Of a stretch of 64,000 nucleotides of DNA, positions 42,375 through 52,265 are shown piece by piece. Position 1 is the stretch's first letter, and each line of letters starts with the position of its first letter. The notes below the pieces were generated by a model. It was given only the letters and a program-made list of their open reading frames with translations, did not search any database and was not told the DNA's origin. The stretch comes from CALBPI01 sp039027435 (GTDB taxonomy: Bacteria; Pseudomonadota; Gammaproteobacteria; Steroidobacterales; Woeseiaceae). Made by a program: the position numbers and the translations under genes. The stretch lies in NCBI GenBank assembly GCA_039027435.1, contig JBCCKF010000003.1, forward strand, positions 186,001 to 250,000. The letters are read 5' to 3'.

Positions 42375-43506
42375 AGACGCCTTGAAGTCCTACGCCTCGA
42401 GACCGCGCTTAAGCCGCGGGAGGCGGTTCTCTGAACCAGATCCGTCGGAGCGCACTCAGTTTCAACGTGATCGGGATCGCATCGTGCACTCGAACGCTTT
42501 TCGGCGTCTGATGTACAAGACACAAGTGTTTGTGAATCACGAAGGCGACCACTACCGCACCCGTCTCACCCACTCGCTGGAAGTAGCCCAAATCGGTCGC
42601 ACTGTGGCATTGGCATTGGGATTGAACGAGACGCTTACAGAGGCGATATGCCTTGCACACGATCTCGGACATACGCCGTTTGGACATGCCGGGCAGGATG
42701 CATTGAATGCGTGCATGCAAGCGCATGGGGGATTCGAGCACAACCTACAGTCGTTACGTATCGTCGATGAGCTGGAGGAAAAGTACGCACAGTTCGACGG
42801 GCTGAATCTGACCTTCGAGACTCGCGAGGGCATTCTGAAGCATTGCTCCAAACGCAATGCGCGATTGCTGGGCGCGCTCGGCCAGCGATTTCTCGATCGC
42901 ACGAGACCGGGCCCGGAGGCGCAGCTGGCGGATCTCGTCGATGCCATCGCCTACAACCATCACGATGTTGATGATGGGCTGCGGGCGGGGCTTCTTGATA
43001 TCGATGCTTTACGCACGCAGCCGCTGTTCGATGTGCCCTACAGGGAAGTGACTGCGCGCTACCCCGGGCTATCACGGCGTCGGTTAATCTATGAGGTGAA
43101 GCGCAGGATGATCAATCACATCGTCGGTGATTTGATCGAAGAGAGCCGTAGGCGCGTCGCGGCTTTGGAACCCAGGCACGCCGATGATATCCGGGCGCAC
43201 GAAGTGCGCGTGATCGCGTTTTCAACGGCGACCGAAGAAGCCCACCTCGCGCTGAAACGCTTCCTGATGGAGCATTTGTATCGCCACCCGGATGTCGTCG
43301 TGATGCAGCAGCAGGCGGCCGAGGTGGTGGATACCCTGTTTCACTATTTCGCGAGCGATATCCTGCGCGTGCCACAGGCGTTTCGAGAGCGTCGAGGCGT
43401 CGATGCCGAAACGCAAGAATATGAACAGATGCGGCTGGTAGCCGATTATCTGTCCGGCATGACCGATAGATTCGCGATGTCGCGATTTGAGCAAATCCAA
43501 TCCTGA
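42358..43506 (+). CDS. dgt: dGTPase-like HD phosphohydrolase
   Basis: Deoxyguanosinetriphosphate triphosphohydrolase-like protein of 382 residues. The HD fold is intact: TRLTHSLEVAQIGR (first His) and CLAHDLGHTPFGHAG (HD pair), with further His in NHHDVDDG. The N-terminal RGRRFSEPDPSERTQFQRDRDRI is typical of the short dgt subfamily. ATG at 42358 overlaps the aroB end by 17 bases. Dgt homologues at this place after aroB are common where damX and dam are absent. Confidence 0.92.
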   Translation: MTGHPEDALKSYASRPRLSRGRRFSEPDPSERTQFQRDRDRIVHSNAFRRLMYKTQVFVNHEGDHYRTRLTHSLEVAQIGRTVALALGLNETLTEAICLAHDLGHTPFGHAGQDALNACMQAHGGFEHNLQSLRIVDELEEKYAQFDGLNLTFETREGILKHCSKRNARLLGALGQRFLDRTRPGPEAQLADLVDAIAYNHHDVDDGLRAGLLDIDALRTQPLFDVPYREVTARYPGLSRRRLIYEVKRRMINHIVGDLIEESRRRVAALEPRHADDIRAHEVRVIAFSTATEEAHLALKRFLMEHLYRHPDVVVMQQQAAEVVDTLFHYFASDILRVPQAFRERRGVDAETQEYEQMRLVADYLSGMTDRFAMSRFEQIQS

Positions 43507-43561
43507 TCCCGGCGCGCGCCTGCGCTAAAATGGTCGCTGGGGACTAGGAAACGAAATAACG

Positions 43562-44272
43562 ATGAGCACTCACCAGATCCCGCCGGAAGAGCGGCTGATC
43601 TTTGCGCTCGACGTGCCGGACGCCGAGCAGGCGAAGGCGTTAGTCGAGACGCTGGGCGACAGTGTGCGCTTCTACAAGATCGGACTCGAGCTCGCGATGC
43701 GCGAGGGCTACTTCGAGCTACTCGATTGGTTGCTGGCGCGAAACAAACAGGTCTTTCTGGACGTCAAGCTGTTCGATGTACCGGCGACCGTCGCGGCCGC
43801 TGTGCGCAATCTCGCCGAGCGCGGTGCGACGTTTTGTACGGTTCACGGCAATCAGGCGGTGATGGAAGCGGCTGCTGAAGCTAAGGGCGAACTCAAGATT
43901 CTTGCCGTGACGGTGCTGACCAGCCTCGATCGCGGTGATATGGATGATCTTGGTTTCGACTGTGATGTCGGCGATCTTGTGATCTCCCGCGCGCGACGCG
44001 CCCTTGAGGCGGGCTGTGATGGAGTGATCTCCTCCGGGCTTGAAGTGCCTAGGTTGCGTGCGGAGGTCGATGACCGGTTGCTGGTCGTCACACCGGGCAT
44101 CAGACCTGTAGAGAATCGGCCTGCGGATGACCAGAAGCGGGTCGTCAGCGTGCCACAGGCGTTTGCCAACGGCGCTGACTACATCGTTGTCGGACGGCCT
44201 ATCCGTAACGCGCCAGATCCACGTGCCGCTGCTGAGGCGATTGTCGCCTCCATTCACGAAAGCTTCGCTTGA
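43562..44272 (+). CDS. pyrF: Orotidine 5'-phosphate decarboxylase
   Basis: Last step of UMP synthesis. The 236-residue TIM-barrel product has the catalytic DVKLFDVPATV (Asp-Lys-x-x-Asp form), FALDVPD at strand 1, and VTPGIRPV and YIVVGRPI for phosphate binding. A weak AGGA site precedes the ATG. It is followed closely by hemE. Confidence 0.96.
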   Translation: MSTHQIPPEERLIFALDVPDAEQAKALVETLGDSVRFYKIGLELAMREGYFELLDWLLARNKQVFLDVKLFDVPATVAAAVRNLAERGATFCTVHGNQAVMEAAAEAKGELKILAVTVLTSLDRGDMDDLGFDCDVGDLVISRARRALEAGCDGVISSGLEVPRLRAEVDDRLLVVTPGIRPVENRPADDQKRVVSVPQAFANGADYIVVGRPIRNAPDPRAAAEAIVASIHESFA

Positions 44273-44290
44273 TCCCGGGGACACACGACC

Positions 44291-45361
44291 ATGACCGAAC
44301 TCAAAAACGACCTGTTCCTGCGCGCCTTGATGCGCGAGCCGACCGAGCGTACGCCCGTATGGATGATGCGACAGGCCGGGCGCTATCTGCCCGAATACCG
44401 TGCGACCCGAGCGCAGGCCGGCGACTTCATGTCGTTGTGCCGCAATGACGAGCTGGCTTGTGAGGTGACATTGCAGCCCTTGCGGCGCTACGGCTTTGAT
44501 GCCGCGATCCTGTTTTCCGACATCTTGACCGTGCCTGACGCCATGGGCTTGGGTCTGTTTTTCGAGACGGGCGAAGGGCCGAGGTTCGAGCGACCAGTCC
44601 GTAGCGCAGCCGATGTGCGCAACCTGCCAGAGCCTGATGTTGCTGACTCACTCGGCTACGTGATGCGTGCGGTGAGTCGCATCCGCAAATCACTGGAGGG
44701 GTCCGTGCCGCTGATCGGTTTCGCCGGCAGTCCGTGGACGGTTGCGACCTACATGGTTGAGGGTGGCAGCAGCAAGACCTACAGCACCATCAAGGCCCTG
44801 CTCTACAGCGAACCGGAAATTGCCGATTTGCTCATGGAGAAAATTGCCAGAGTAACGACCCATTACCTGAACGCTCAGATCGAAGCCGGCGCGCAGGCAG
44901 TGATGATCTTTGATACCTGGGGTTCTGTACTTGAGCCAGAACTCTATCGCCGTCACTCGCTTGCCAGCATGCAAATGATTGTCGATGGGCTAAAGCGCGA
45001 AGCCGACGGGCGTCGTGTGCCGGTCGTGCTGTTCACGAAGGGTGCCGGGACTCGCCTTGAAATCATGTCACAGAGCGGCTGCGACGGGCTTGGCGTCGAC
45101 TGGACAACCGATCTCGCAGAAGCGCGTCGATTGACCGGTGATCGCGTTGCACTCCAAGGCAACATGGACCCGTCTTTGCTCTACGCGAGCGATGAGGCGA
45201 TTCGCGATGGCGTGGCCCGCGTGCTCGCCTCGTATGGCAATGGCCCTGGGCATGTCTTTAATCTGGGGCACGGCATCCACCCGGAAATCGATCCGGCCAA
45301 AGTAGGTGTCATGGTCGACGCTGTACGCGAGTTCAGTCCGGCCTACCACGGTAACGGTTGA
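44291..45361 (+). CDS. hemE: Uroporphyrinogen decarboxylase
   Basis: Heme pathway enzyme making coproporphyrinogen III. The 356-residue product has both family signatures, PVWMMRQAGRYLPEYR near the N-terminus and GFAGSPWTVATYMVEG in the middle, with FNLGHGIHPEIDP near the end. It lies 18 bases after pyrF and four bases before the DUF445 gene. Confidence 0.97.
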   Translation: MTELKNDLFLRALMREPTERTPVWMMRQAGRYLPEYRATRAQAGDFMSLCRNDELACEVTLQPLRRYGFDAAILFSDILTVPDAMGLGLFFETGEGPRFERPVRSAADVRNLPEPDVADSLGYVMRAVSRIRKSLEGSVPLIGFAGSPWTVATYMVEGGSSKTYSTIKALLYSEPEIADLLMEKIARVTTHYLNAQIEAGAQAVMIFDTWGSVLEPELYRRHSLASMQMIVDGLKREADGRRVPVVLFTKGAGTRLEIMSQSGCDGLGVDWTTDLAEARRLTGDRVALQGNMDPSLLYASDEAIRDGVARVLASYGNGPGHVFNLGHGIHPEIDPAKVGVMVDAVREFSPAYHGNG

Positions 45362-45365
45362 TGCG

Positions 45366-46637
45366 ATGACCGATCGGCGAGCGTCCGGATTCACGGCGGA
45401 CGAACGCCGCCGTCGACGTCGTCTGCGACGCATGCAGTGGGTAGCGCACGCGCTGCTCATTAGCATGTTGGCGATCTACGTGCTCAGCGGGTTGTGGATG
45501 TCCGAGTACCCCTGGTTGGGCTATGTGCGCGCTTTTGCGGAGGCGGGTACCGTCGGTGCACTCGCCGACTGGTTCGCGGTGACGGCATTGTTCCGAGAAC
45601 CACTGGGGTTGCCAATTCCTCACACGGCGATTATCAAGCGCCGCAAGAACGATATCGGCGATACGCTCGCTGATTTCATCGCAACGCATTTCCTCACGCG
45701 GGAGACGCTCGCTCCTCGATTGGACCGTATCGACCCTGCGGGTGTGGCGACCGACTGGTTGTCGCGCCCGAACAATGCGCGCCAGCTTACCGATGACGTT
45801 GCGAGGGTGTTGCAGCGTGTCGTGCGCACAGGTGACAACCGCGCGCTGCGCGATCTGGTGAAGGACAACCTGCGCTCAACGCTCGAGCGTATGCAAATCA
45901 CTCCGCTGTTGGGGCAGGTTCTTGAGATGCTGATCCGCAATGACCCCGAGGACACTTTGCTCTCGGGTCTGGTTAGCCTTGCGCAACAGCAGTTCGACGA
46001 TAACCGTCTGAACTTGCGCGATACGGTCACCGACCGCACCCCCTGGTGGTTGCCCGGGTTTGTCGACGAACGCATCTATCGTCAGTTGGTCACCGAGATT
46101 GAGCAGGTATTGTCGGATGATGAGGCGGACGGCGAGGAACGCGCACGCGAGCATCTGAGGCGCGTGCTGCTGGATATCGTTACGGCCCTGAAAGACGACG
46201 AGGCTTTGATCGAACGCGGTGAACGCCTGAAGCAGGAGTTGCTGGATCATCCGCAGCTCGCCGTGTATTTGTCCCGAGTCGTCAACGATATCTCTCGATA
46301 TCTGACGCGCGAGGCAGAGGATCCGGAAAGTGAATTCCGCCATCGAATTACCGAAGCGTTGGCGGGACTCGGCGGTGCACTGGCTAATCAGCCAACAGTG
46401 CGTGACGACATCAACGAATCCCTACGCGATGCGGCCTTGTATGTAATCACGCGCTATCGCGAGTCAATTACCCATGTCATCGCCGACACTATTCACGGTT
46501 GGGATGCGGACACTGCGGCGGATCTCATTGAACTGCGTGTCGGGCGTGACCTGCAGTTCATACGTATCAACGGTACGCTTGTTGGCGGTCTTGCAGGTCT
46601 AACGCTCTACACCCTCTGGCACGCGTTTATCGCCTAG
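45366..46637 (+). CDS. DUF445 family membrane protein
   Basis: A 423-residue protein of the YjiN/DUF445 type. A basic N-terminus (ERRRRRRLRRMQW) leads into a transmembrane helix at about residues 27-47, followed by the family block AFAEAGTVGALADWFAVTALFREPLGLPIPHTAII, a long helical and charged middle, and a C-terminal membrane helix (LVGGLAGLTLYTLWHAFI). Function is unknown; relatives are linked to envelope stress. ATG at 45366 is used because the longer frame lies inside hemE. Its stop overlaps that of fadD. Confidence 0.88.
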   Translation: MTDRRASGFTADERRRRRRLRRMQWVAHALLISMLAIYVLSGLWMSEYPWLGYVRAFAEAGTVGALADWFAVTALFREPLGLPIPHTAIIKRRKNDIGDTLADFIATHFLTRETLAPRLDRIDPAGVATDWLSRPNNARQLTDDVARVLQRVVRTGDNRALRDLVKDNLRSTLERMQITPLLGQVLEMLIRNDPEDTLLSGLVSLAQQQFDDNRLNLRDTVTDRTPWWLPGFVDERIYRQLVTEIEQVLSDDEADGEERAREHLRRVLLDIVTALKDDEALIERGERLKQELLDHPQLAVYLSRVVNDISRYLTREAEDPESEFRHRITEALAGLGGALANQPTVRDDINESLRDAALYVITRYRESITHVIADTIHGWDADTAADLIELRVGRDLQFIRINGTLVGGLAGLTLYTLWHAFIA

Positions 46638-48289
46638 TCTGGGCGCAACTCCCGGCGCAGAATCTTGCCGACATTCGTCTTCGGTAACTCATCGTGGAAG
46701 ATCACCTCGCGAGGTTGCTTGTAGCCGGTCAGGTTTTCGCGGCAGTAAGCGAGGATGTCCTCTGCTGTAGTGCCATCACTGACGACGACATGCAGTTGAA
46801 CAACCTCTCCGGATTTCGGGTGCGGCTTGCCAACGGCAGCTGCTTCGACGACCCCTGGCAGCTGGACCACAACGTCTTCGATCTCATTGGGATAGACGTT
46901 GAAGCCGGACACCAGAATCATGTCTTTCTTGCGGTCTTCAATGAAGACAAAACCTTTGTCGTCGAGACGGCCGATGTCTCCGGTGCGCAACCAGTCGCCT
47001 TCCATGACCTTCTCAGTTTCCTCAGGACGCTGCCAGTAACCCTGCATTACCTGCGGACCACGGATACAGATTTCGCCCACTTCGCCCACGGCCAACTGAT
47101 TGCCGTCATCGTCCATGATCGAGACCTCGGTTGAGGAAATCGGTAGCCCGATCGCACCAGTGAACTCTGCATTTTCGACGAAAGGATTGATGACCGCCGC
47201 CGGCGACGTTTCGGTCAGGCCGTAAGCCTGAATCAAGGGCGTGCCCGTGACCTCGCGCCATTGCTCGGCTACCGCACGCTGTACCGCCATGCCGCCGCCG
47301 ATGGTGATTCGCAGACTCGAAAAATCGAGATCTGCAAAACCGGGTGTATTCATCAATCCCACGAACAGTGTGTTCACGCCGGTGAAATAGCTGAACTTGT
47401 AATTGCCGAGCTCCTTGACAAAGCCCTTCATATCGCGTGGATTGCTGATCAATACGTTGAGCCCGCCCTGCTGCAACAGGGAGAAGCAGTTCCCCTCCAG
47501 CGAGAAGATGTGATAGAGCGGTAGCGCCGTGATGCCGACAATGGGCCCGTCGTCGAGATGATCGCCGAGCCAGGCGTTGGATTGCTGGACGTTGTGGACG
47601 AGGTTGCCGTGCGACAGCATCGCACCTTTAGCCACCCCGGTGGTGCCGCCGGTGTATTGCAGAAACGCCAAATCGTCGAGCGTCAGCTCGGGGCGTTTGA
47701 AAGCACTGGTTTCGGTCTTGAGCGTGTCGCGAAACGCGGTCGTGTTCGGGATAGAAAACGGCGGCACCATCTTCTTGACCTTCTCTACCGCAAAATTGGT
47801 CAACATGCGCTTGGCTGTGCTGTGCATGTCGCCGATTTTCGTGGTGATCACAAATTCGAGGTCGGTCTTATCGAGAACCGCTTCGAGTGTGTGCGCGAAA
47901 TTCTCGACAATCACAATGGCGCGTGCACCGGAGTCACTCATTTGATGCTGCAGCTCGCGCTGGGTGTAGAGCGGGTTCACGTTGACCACGACCAGACCGG
48001 CTCGCAAAGCACCAAACAGCGCGATCGGGTATTGCAGGATGTTCGGCATCATCAGGGCGATACGATCGCCTTTGTTCATACCTTTTGCTTGCAACCAGCT
48101 GGCGAAAGACAGCGACATGGCATCGATTTCGGCAAAGCTAAACTCAGTGCCCATATTGGCGTAGGCCGGCTGGCTTGCGAATTTGCTGACGTTGTCGTCA
48201 ATGAGGTCGGCCAGCGAGTTGTAGCCCGCGTTGTCGATGAATTCGGGTACGCCAGGGACGTAGGAGGAAAGCCAGATTTTCTCGGTCAT
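46634..48289 (-). CDS. fadD: Long-chain fatty acid--CoA ligase FadD
   Basis: Activates fatty acids for uptake and beta-oxidation. The 551-residue product has the AMP-binding motif YTGGTTGVAKGAM, LTETSPAAVINP, the FACS-type block TGDIGRLDDKGFVFIEDRKKD, and the C-terminal Lys of LPKTNVGKILRREL. ATG at 48289 was chosen; a TTG nine bases upstream is possible. tesA lies upstream on the same strand with a 21-base gap, which links acyl-CoA formation and ester hydrolysis. Confidence 0.94.
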   Translation of the reverse strand: MTEKIWLSSYVPGVPEFIDNAGYNSLADLIDDNVSKFASQPAYANMGTEFSFAEIDAMSLSFASWLQAKGMNKGDRIALMMPNILQYPIALFGALRAGLVVVNVNPLYTQRELQHQMSDSGARAIVIVENFAHTLEAVLDKTDLEFVITTKIGDMHSTAKRMLTNFAVEKVKKMVPPFSIPNTTAFRDTLKTETSAFKRPELTLDDLAFLQYTGGTTGVAKGAMLSHGNLVHNVQQSNAWLGDHLDDGPIVGITALPLYHIFSLEGNCFSLLQQGGLNVLISNPRDMKGFVKELGNYKFSYFTGVNTLFVGLMNTPGFADLDFSSLRITIGGGMAVQRAVAEQWREVTGTPLIQAYGLTETSPAAVINPFVENAEFTGAIGLPISSTEVSIMDDDGNQLAVGEVGEICIRGPQVMQGYWQRPEETEKVMEGDWLRTGDIGRLDDKGFVFIEDRKKDMILVSGFNVYPNEIEDVVVQLPGVVEAAAVGKPHPKSGEVVQLHVVVSDGTTAEDILAYCRENLTGYKQPREVIFHDELPKTNVGKILRRELRPD

Positions 48290-48310
48290 GTTTGTCAATA
48301 GCTCGCGGTT

Positions 48311-49057
48311 CTATTCGGATCGGGATTCGGGTGAGACGCCTGCTTGCTCGATGGCGTCACGGATCACTGGCCAGGCACGCTCCAGCATGTCCGGTTGTGC
48401 TTCGGCATTCGGATGAATGCCGTCAGACTGCATCAGATTGGGGTCGAGCGCTACGCCTGCCAGAAAAAACGGCTCCATAGGCAGCGCGTTCTCGTCTGCG
48501 ATCTCTCTGAAGGTAGCCTCAAACTGCTCGGTATAGCGCTGACCATAATTCGGGGGGATTCGCATGCCGAGCATCGCAACCTTGGCGCCGCTGCCTTCAG
48601 CGGCATTCACCATCGACTGCAGATTTCGGCGCGTGACATCGATGGCGATACCGCGCAAGCCGTCATTGCCGCCCAGTTCGATGACGACCACGCTCGGCAC
48701 ATGGGCCTCGAGCGCTGCCGGAAGCCGGGCCGCGCCGCCCTGCGTCGTATCCCCGGAGATACTCGCGTTCACCACGCGAATCCCATAATCTAATTCATCG
48801 AGGCGGCTTTGCAGCAATGCGACCCAGCCATCGGCGACATCGGCGAGACCGTAACCCGCACTAAGACTGTCGCCCACAACCACCAGCGTTGGCCGTTGGT
48901 CGTCTGTGGCGGATTTCTGTGCAGCGGCAGGCGCATCCGTTGTCGCTGACGACTCGAACGACATAGGTACGAACGTGAGTACGGCGGCAAGCACGCCGAC
49001 CACGCCGATCACAACTGACACCGATTTTCTCGCGGACATCGTTCGCTGCCGGACCAT
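48311..49057 (-). CDS. TesA-type SGNH esterase/thioesterase
   Basis: A 248-residue GDSL hydrolase like E. coli TesA (acyl-CoA thioesterase I/protease I). A hydrophobic N-terminus (about 12-33) acts as signal or anchor, then a Ser/Ala/Thr-rich linker of about 25 residues, then GDSLSAGYG with Ser64, GGNDGLRG (block III) and DGIHPNAEAQ (catalytic Asp/His). It is divergent from the YbbA-like ABC gene with two bases between starts, the same tesA/ybbA/ybbP layout as E. coli. The long linker is unusual for TesA. Confidence 0.9.
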   Translation of the reverse strand: MVRQRTMSARKSVSVVIGVVGVLAAVLTFVPMSFESSATTDAPAAAQKSATDDQRPTLVVVGDSLSAGYGLADVADGWVALLQSRLDELDYGIRVVNASISGDTTQGGAARLPAALEAHVPSVVVIELGGNDGLRGIAIDVTRRNLQSMVNAAEGSGAKVAMLGMRIPPNYGQRYTEQFEATFREIADENALPMEPFFLAGVALDPNLMQSDGIHPNAEAQPDMLERAWPVIRDAIEQAGVSPESRSE

Positions 49058-49059
49058 AA

Positions 49060-49779
49060 ATGACGAAGTCTCAATTAAACGAGGACGCGAGTCCAGCGAC
49101 CCGTTCTGTTCTTGAAGCGCGCGCGCTGACCCGCACCGTCCCCACCGTGGATGGCACTCTGACCATTCTCGATGATGTTTCGTTCACCGCGGGCCGTGGC
49201 GAGACCCTTGCGATCATCGGGCCTTCCGGCGCGGGCAAATCGACGCTGCTCGCATTGTTGGCGGGCCTTGATACCCCGACACGTGGCGAAGTCATTTTGG
49301 ATGGACACTCGCTGCAAGGTCTGGATGAGGATGGCCGAGCGACGGTGCGCGCCGGGCGTGTGGGTTTTGTCTTTCAGTCGTTTCATCTGATTCCCGCGCT
49401 GACTGCGCTGGAGAATGTCATGATGCCGCTCGAACTCACGGGCGAGCCACGGGCACGGGAACTGGCTCGGGATATTCTTGGCAGCGTGGGGCTTGATCAG
49501 CGACTCACGCATTATCCGGCGCAGTTGTCTGGTGGCGAAAAGCAGCGCGTAGCGATCGCGCGTGCCTTCGCAACCCGGCCTTCACTCCTGTTTGCGGATG
49601 AACCAACAGGTAATCTCGATCGCGATACCGGGAAAACCGTTGAGCGTTTGCTGTTCGATCTCAACCGAGATTTGCAAACGACGCTGGTGCTTGTGACTCA
49701 CGATCCTGCACTGGCGGCTCAATGCCAGCGCCGACTGTCGATCGACGGTGGCCGATTGGTGAAGGACGAGCGTTCCTGA
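49060..49779 (+). CDS. ybbA: YbbA-like ABC transporter ATPase
   Basis: ATPase of the MacB/LolD class (239 residues). Walker A GPSGAGKSTLL, Q-loop FQSFHLIPALTALENV, signature LSGGEKQRVAIARA, Walker B LLFADEPTGNLD and the switch His in VTHD are all present. The permease gene begins on the last base of its stop (TGATG). YbbA with YbbP is thought to work with the neighbouring TesA-type enzyme, possibly in lipid or bioactive molecule export; this is inferred from conserved linkage. Confidence 0.92.
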   Translation: MTKSQLNEDASPATRSVLEARALTRTVPTVDGTLTILDDVSFTAGRGETLAIIGPSGAGKSTLLALLAGLDTPTRGEVILDGHSLQGLDEDGRATVRAGRVGFVFQSFHLIPALTALENVMMPLELTGEPRARELARDILGSVGLDQRLTHYPAQLSGGEKQRVAIARAFATRPSLLFADEPTGNLDRDTGKTVERLLFDLNRDLQTTLVLVTHDPALAAQCQRRLSIDGGRLVKDERS

Positions 49780-52265
49780 TGCGTGCATTTCGTTTCGCCC
49801 TGTCCGGCATCCTGCGTGAGCTTCGCGCCGGTGAGCTGCTGGTGCTGATGGCAGCACTCTCGATCGCCGTGGCGAGCATGACGGCGATTGGATTTCTCAC
49901 AGATCGCATTTCCCGCGCGGTCGCTTTGCAGGCAACCGAGGTTTTGGCGGCTGACCTCAGACTCTCGGGCGGACGACCTCTGGCGGCAGCACGTCTGGCT
50001 GAGGCAGAGGAAGCGGGCTTAGAGACTTCCTATGGCATCAACTTTCCATCGGTCGTGTTCTCGGAGCAGACGAGTACACTAGCCGCCCTAAAAGCTGTGT
50101 CAGCCGATTACCCGCTGCGTGGCGAGTTGCGCATTGCCGATCGCTTGTTCGAAACACCGCGTCTTGCTGAGCAGATCCCGGAGCCGGGCACTGTGTACGC
50201 CGATGCGGCGCTGCTGGCCCGACTGGGTATCGATGTTGGCGCGCAAATCGAGGTCGGGGCGCTGGTGCTCACGGTCACCCAGGTGCTCGTATATCGTCCC
50301 GATCAGAACCCAGGTTTCAGTGGGTTGGCGCCCACGCTGCTGATGCACGTTGACGATATTACGCCGAGCGGTCTGCTTGTCGAGGGCAGTCGGGCGAACT
50401 ACTCGCAGCTGTTTGCGGGAGATCCTGATCAGATTGCCGCGTTTGCGAAGGCGCTCCGCGAGAATCGTCCGGAAGGCGTGCGTGTTGAGGATCAGGCCGA
50501 ATCCGGCAGCCAGCTTGCCAGCGCAATTGATCGTGCCGGGCGGTTTCTGTCGCTCGCCTCGCTGGTGAGTCTGATCCTTTCCGCAGTAGCCGTCGCGATG
50601 GCGGCTCGCCGCTACGCTGACCGCCGCCTGGACAGCGCTGCGTTGATGAAGACCTTCGGTGCGCCACAGTCATTCGTCCTTCAGGTAGGGGTCTGGCATC
50701 TGCTGGTCGTCGGCGTGCTGGCCAGTGCGATTGGTGTCGGTATCGGCTATGCCGCAGAGCGCCTGCTATCGAGCGCGCTATCGGGGTGGCTGCGTGGCGA
50801 TTTGCCGGCTGCGGGATGGGCACCGGTGCTGCCGGGTGTCGCTACCGCGATGGTATTGCTCATTGGATTCGGGCTGCCTGCATTGTTGCGACTCGGCGAT
50901 ACGCCTCCCATGCGAGTCTTGCGTCACGACCTCGAACCACCGCCGCCGGGGATCTGGTTGACCTACGGCGCGGCGCTGGGCGCTTTGGGCTTGATCGTGT
51001 TCTGGGCGGTGCCCGAGGTGAATCTGCTGGCGATTATTCTCGGCGGTACGCTCGCGACCTCCGCCGTACTGGTGCTGGGTGGGCGTGGCCTCGTGGCATT
51101 GCTCGGCAAGCTGCGCGGACAGGTCGGTGTCTCGTGGCGTTACGGACTGGCTAACGTCGCACGGCGCGGCGGTGACAGCGCGGTCCAGGTGGTGGCGTTC
51201 GGTCTCGGACTGATGGTGTTGTTACTGCTCACCTTGGTCCGAAACGATCTGTTGGACGGTTGGAATGCGACTGTACCCACCGACGCGCCGAATCAATTCC
51301 TGATCAATATTCAGCCGGACGAGCGGGAAAGCATCCGTGAATTGTTCACCGAAGCTGCGCTCGGTGAAGTTGAATTTGTGCCCTTGGTACGTGGTCGCAT
51401 CAACACGATCAATGGACTCACCCCCAGCGAGTGGCGCGAGCAGGGTCGCGGCTCCTGGCGTGCCGGTCGCGAGATGAATCTGTCCTGGTCTGCAACGCTC
51501 GACCCCAGCAACGAAATCGTTCGTGGCGAGTATTGGTCTGCCGGACATGCGGGCCCGCCGGAGGTCTCGGTCGATGAGGACATTGCGGCTGAGATGGGAC
51601 TCACCATCGGTGATCAATTGGCAATCGACATTGCTGGCGTGGAGCGCACCGCGACCGTCAGCAGCCTCAGGAAGATCGACTGGGACTCTTTCAAACCCAA
51701 TTTCTTCATGGTTTTGAGTCCCGACGGGATGCAGGCGCTACCGCAGACGTACATCACCTCACTCTATATTTCGGAAAGTCAGACCGGAGTGTTGCGGCAA
51801 CTAGTGCGCCAACATCCGAGCGTATCGGTAATCGATATCGACGCGGCACTCGCGCAGGTTAGAGGCATCATCGAAAAGGCCACGCTCGCAGTGCAATACG
51901 TATTCTTGTTCACGCTCGCGGCGGGCGTCGTCGTGTTGTTCGCCGCGATCCAGTCGACGCTCGACGAACGTCGGTTCGAGAGCGCCCTGCTGCGTACTTT
52001 CGGTGCTTCACGGCGTGTCGTGTTGACCGGCATTCTGGCTGAGTTCTCAGCGCTGGGCTTACTGGCCGGTATCTGCGCTGCCACCGGTGCGAGCATCATC
52101 GGTATCGTGGTTGCCAGAGAGCTGTTCGATTTGCCGATGGGTTTGAACCCGGTCTTGTGGTTTGCCGGCACTATCGGTGGATTGCTGCTAGTGGGAATCA
52201 GCGGCACCCTCGCCGCTCAAGGCGCTGCAAAAGCACCGCCGGTGAATACTCTACGCGGTCACTGA
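49779..52265 (+). CDS. ybbP: YbbP-like FtsX-family ABC permease
   Basis: Large permease of 828 residues with two FtsX domains and about ten transmembrane helices: one near residues 17-40, groups near 265-410 and 420-500, and a final cluster near 705-815. Large periplasmic domains lie between. The N-terminal MRAFRFALSGILRELRAGEL and the block FAAIQSTLDERRFESALLRTFGASRRVVL fit the YbbP family. It starts within the ybbA stop and converges with the next minus-strand gene, overlapping its end by seven bases. Confidence 0.92.
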   Translation: MRAFRFALSGILRELRAGELLVLMAALSIAVASMTAIGFLTDRISRAVALQATEVLAADLRLSGGRPLAAARLAEAEEAGLETSYGINFPSVVFSEQTSTLAALKAVSADYPLRGELRIADRLFETPRLAEQIPEPGTVYADAALLARLGIDVGAQIEVGALVLTVTQVLVYRPDQNPGFSGLAPTLLMHVDDITPSGLLVEGSRANYSQLFAGDPDQIAAFAKALRENRPEGVRVEDQAESGSQLASAIDRAGRFLSLASLVSLILSAVAVAMAARRYADRRLDSAALMKTFGAPQSFVLQVGVWHLLVVGVLASAIGVGIGYAAERLLSSALSGWLRGDLPAAGWAPVLPGVATAMVLLIGFGLPALLRLGDTPPMRVLRHDLEPPPPGIWLTYGAALGALGLIVFWAVPEVNLLAIILGGTLATSAVLVLGGRGLVALLGKLRGQVGVSWRYGLANVARRGGDSAVQVVAFGLGLMVLLLLTLVRNDLLDGWNATVPTDAPNQFLINIQPDERESIRELFTEAALGEVEFVPLVRGRINTINGLTPSEWREQGRGSWRAGREMNLSWSATLDPSNEIVRGEYWSAGHAGPPEVSVDEDIAAEMGLTIGDQLAIDIAGVERTATVSSLRKIDWDSFKPNFFMVLSPDGMQALPQTYITSLYISESQTGVLRQLVRQHPSVSVIDIDAALAQVRGIIEKATLAVQYVFLFTLAAGVVVLFAAIQSTLDERRFESALLRTFGASRRVVLTGILAEFSALGLLAGICAATGASIIGIVVARELFDLPMGLNPVLWFAGTIGGLLLVGISGTLAAQGAAKAPPVNTLRGH

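Noticed and set aside
47558..48301. 247-codon plus-strand frame opposite fadD
   Set aside because: Antisense shadow of the conserved acyl-CoA ligase.
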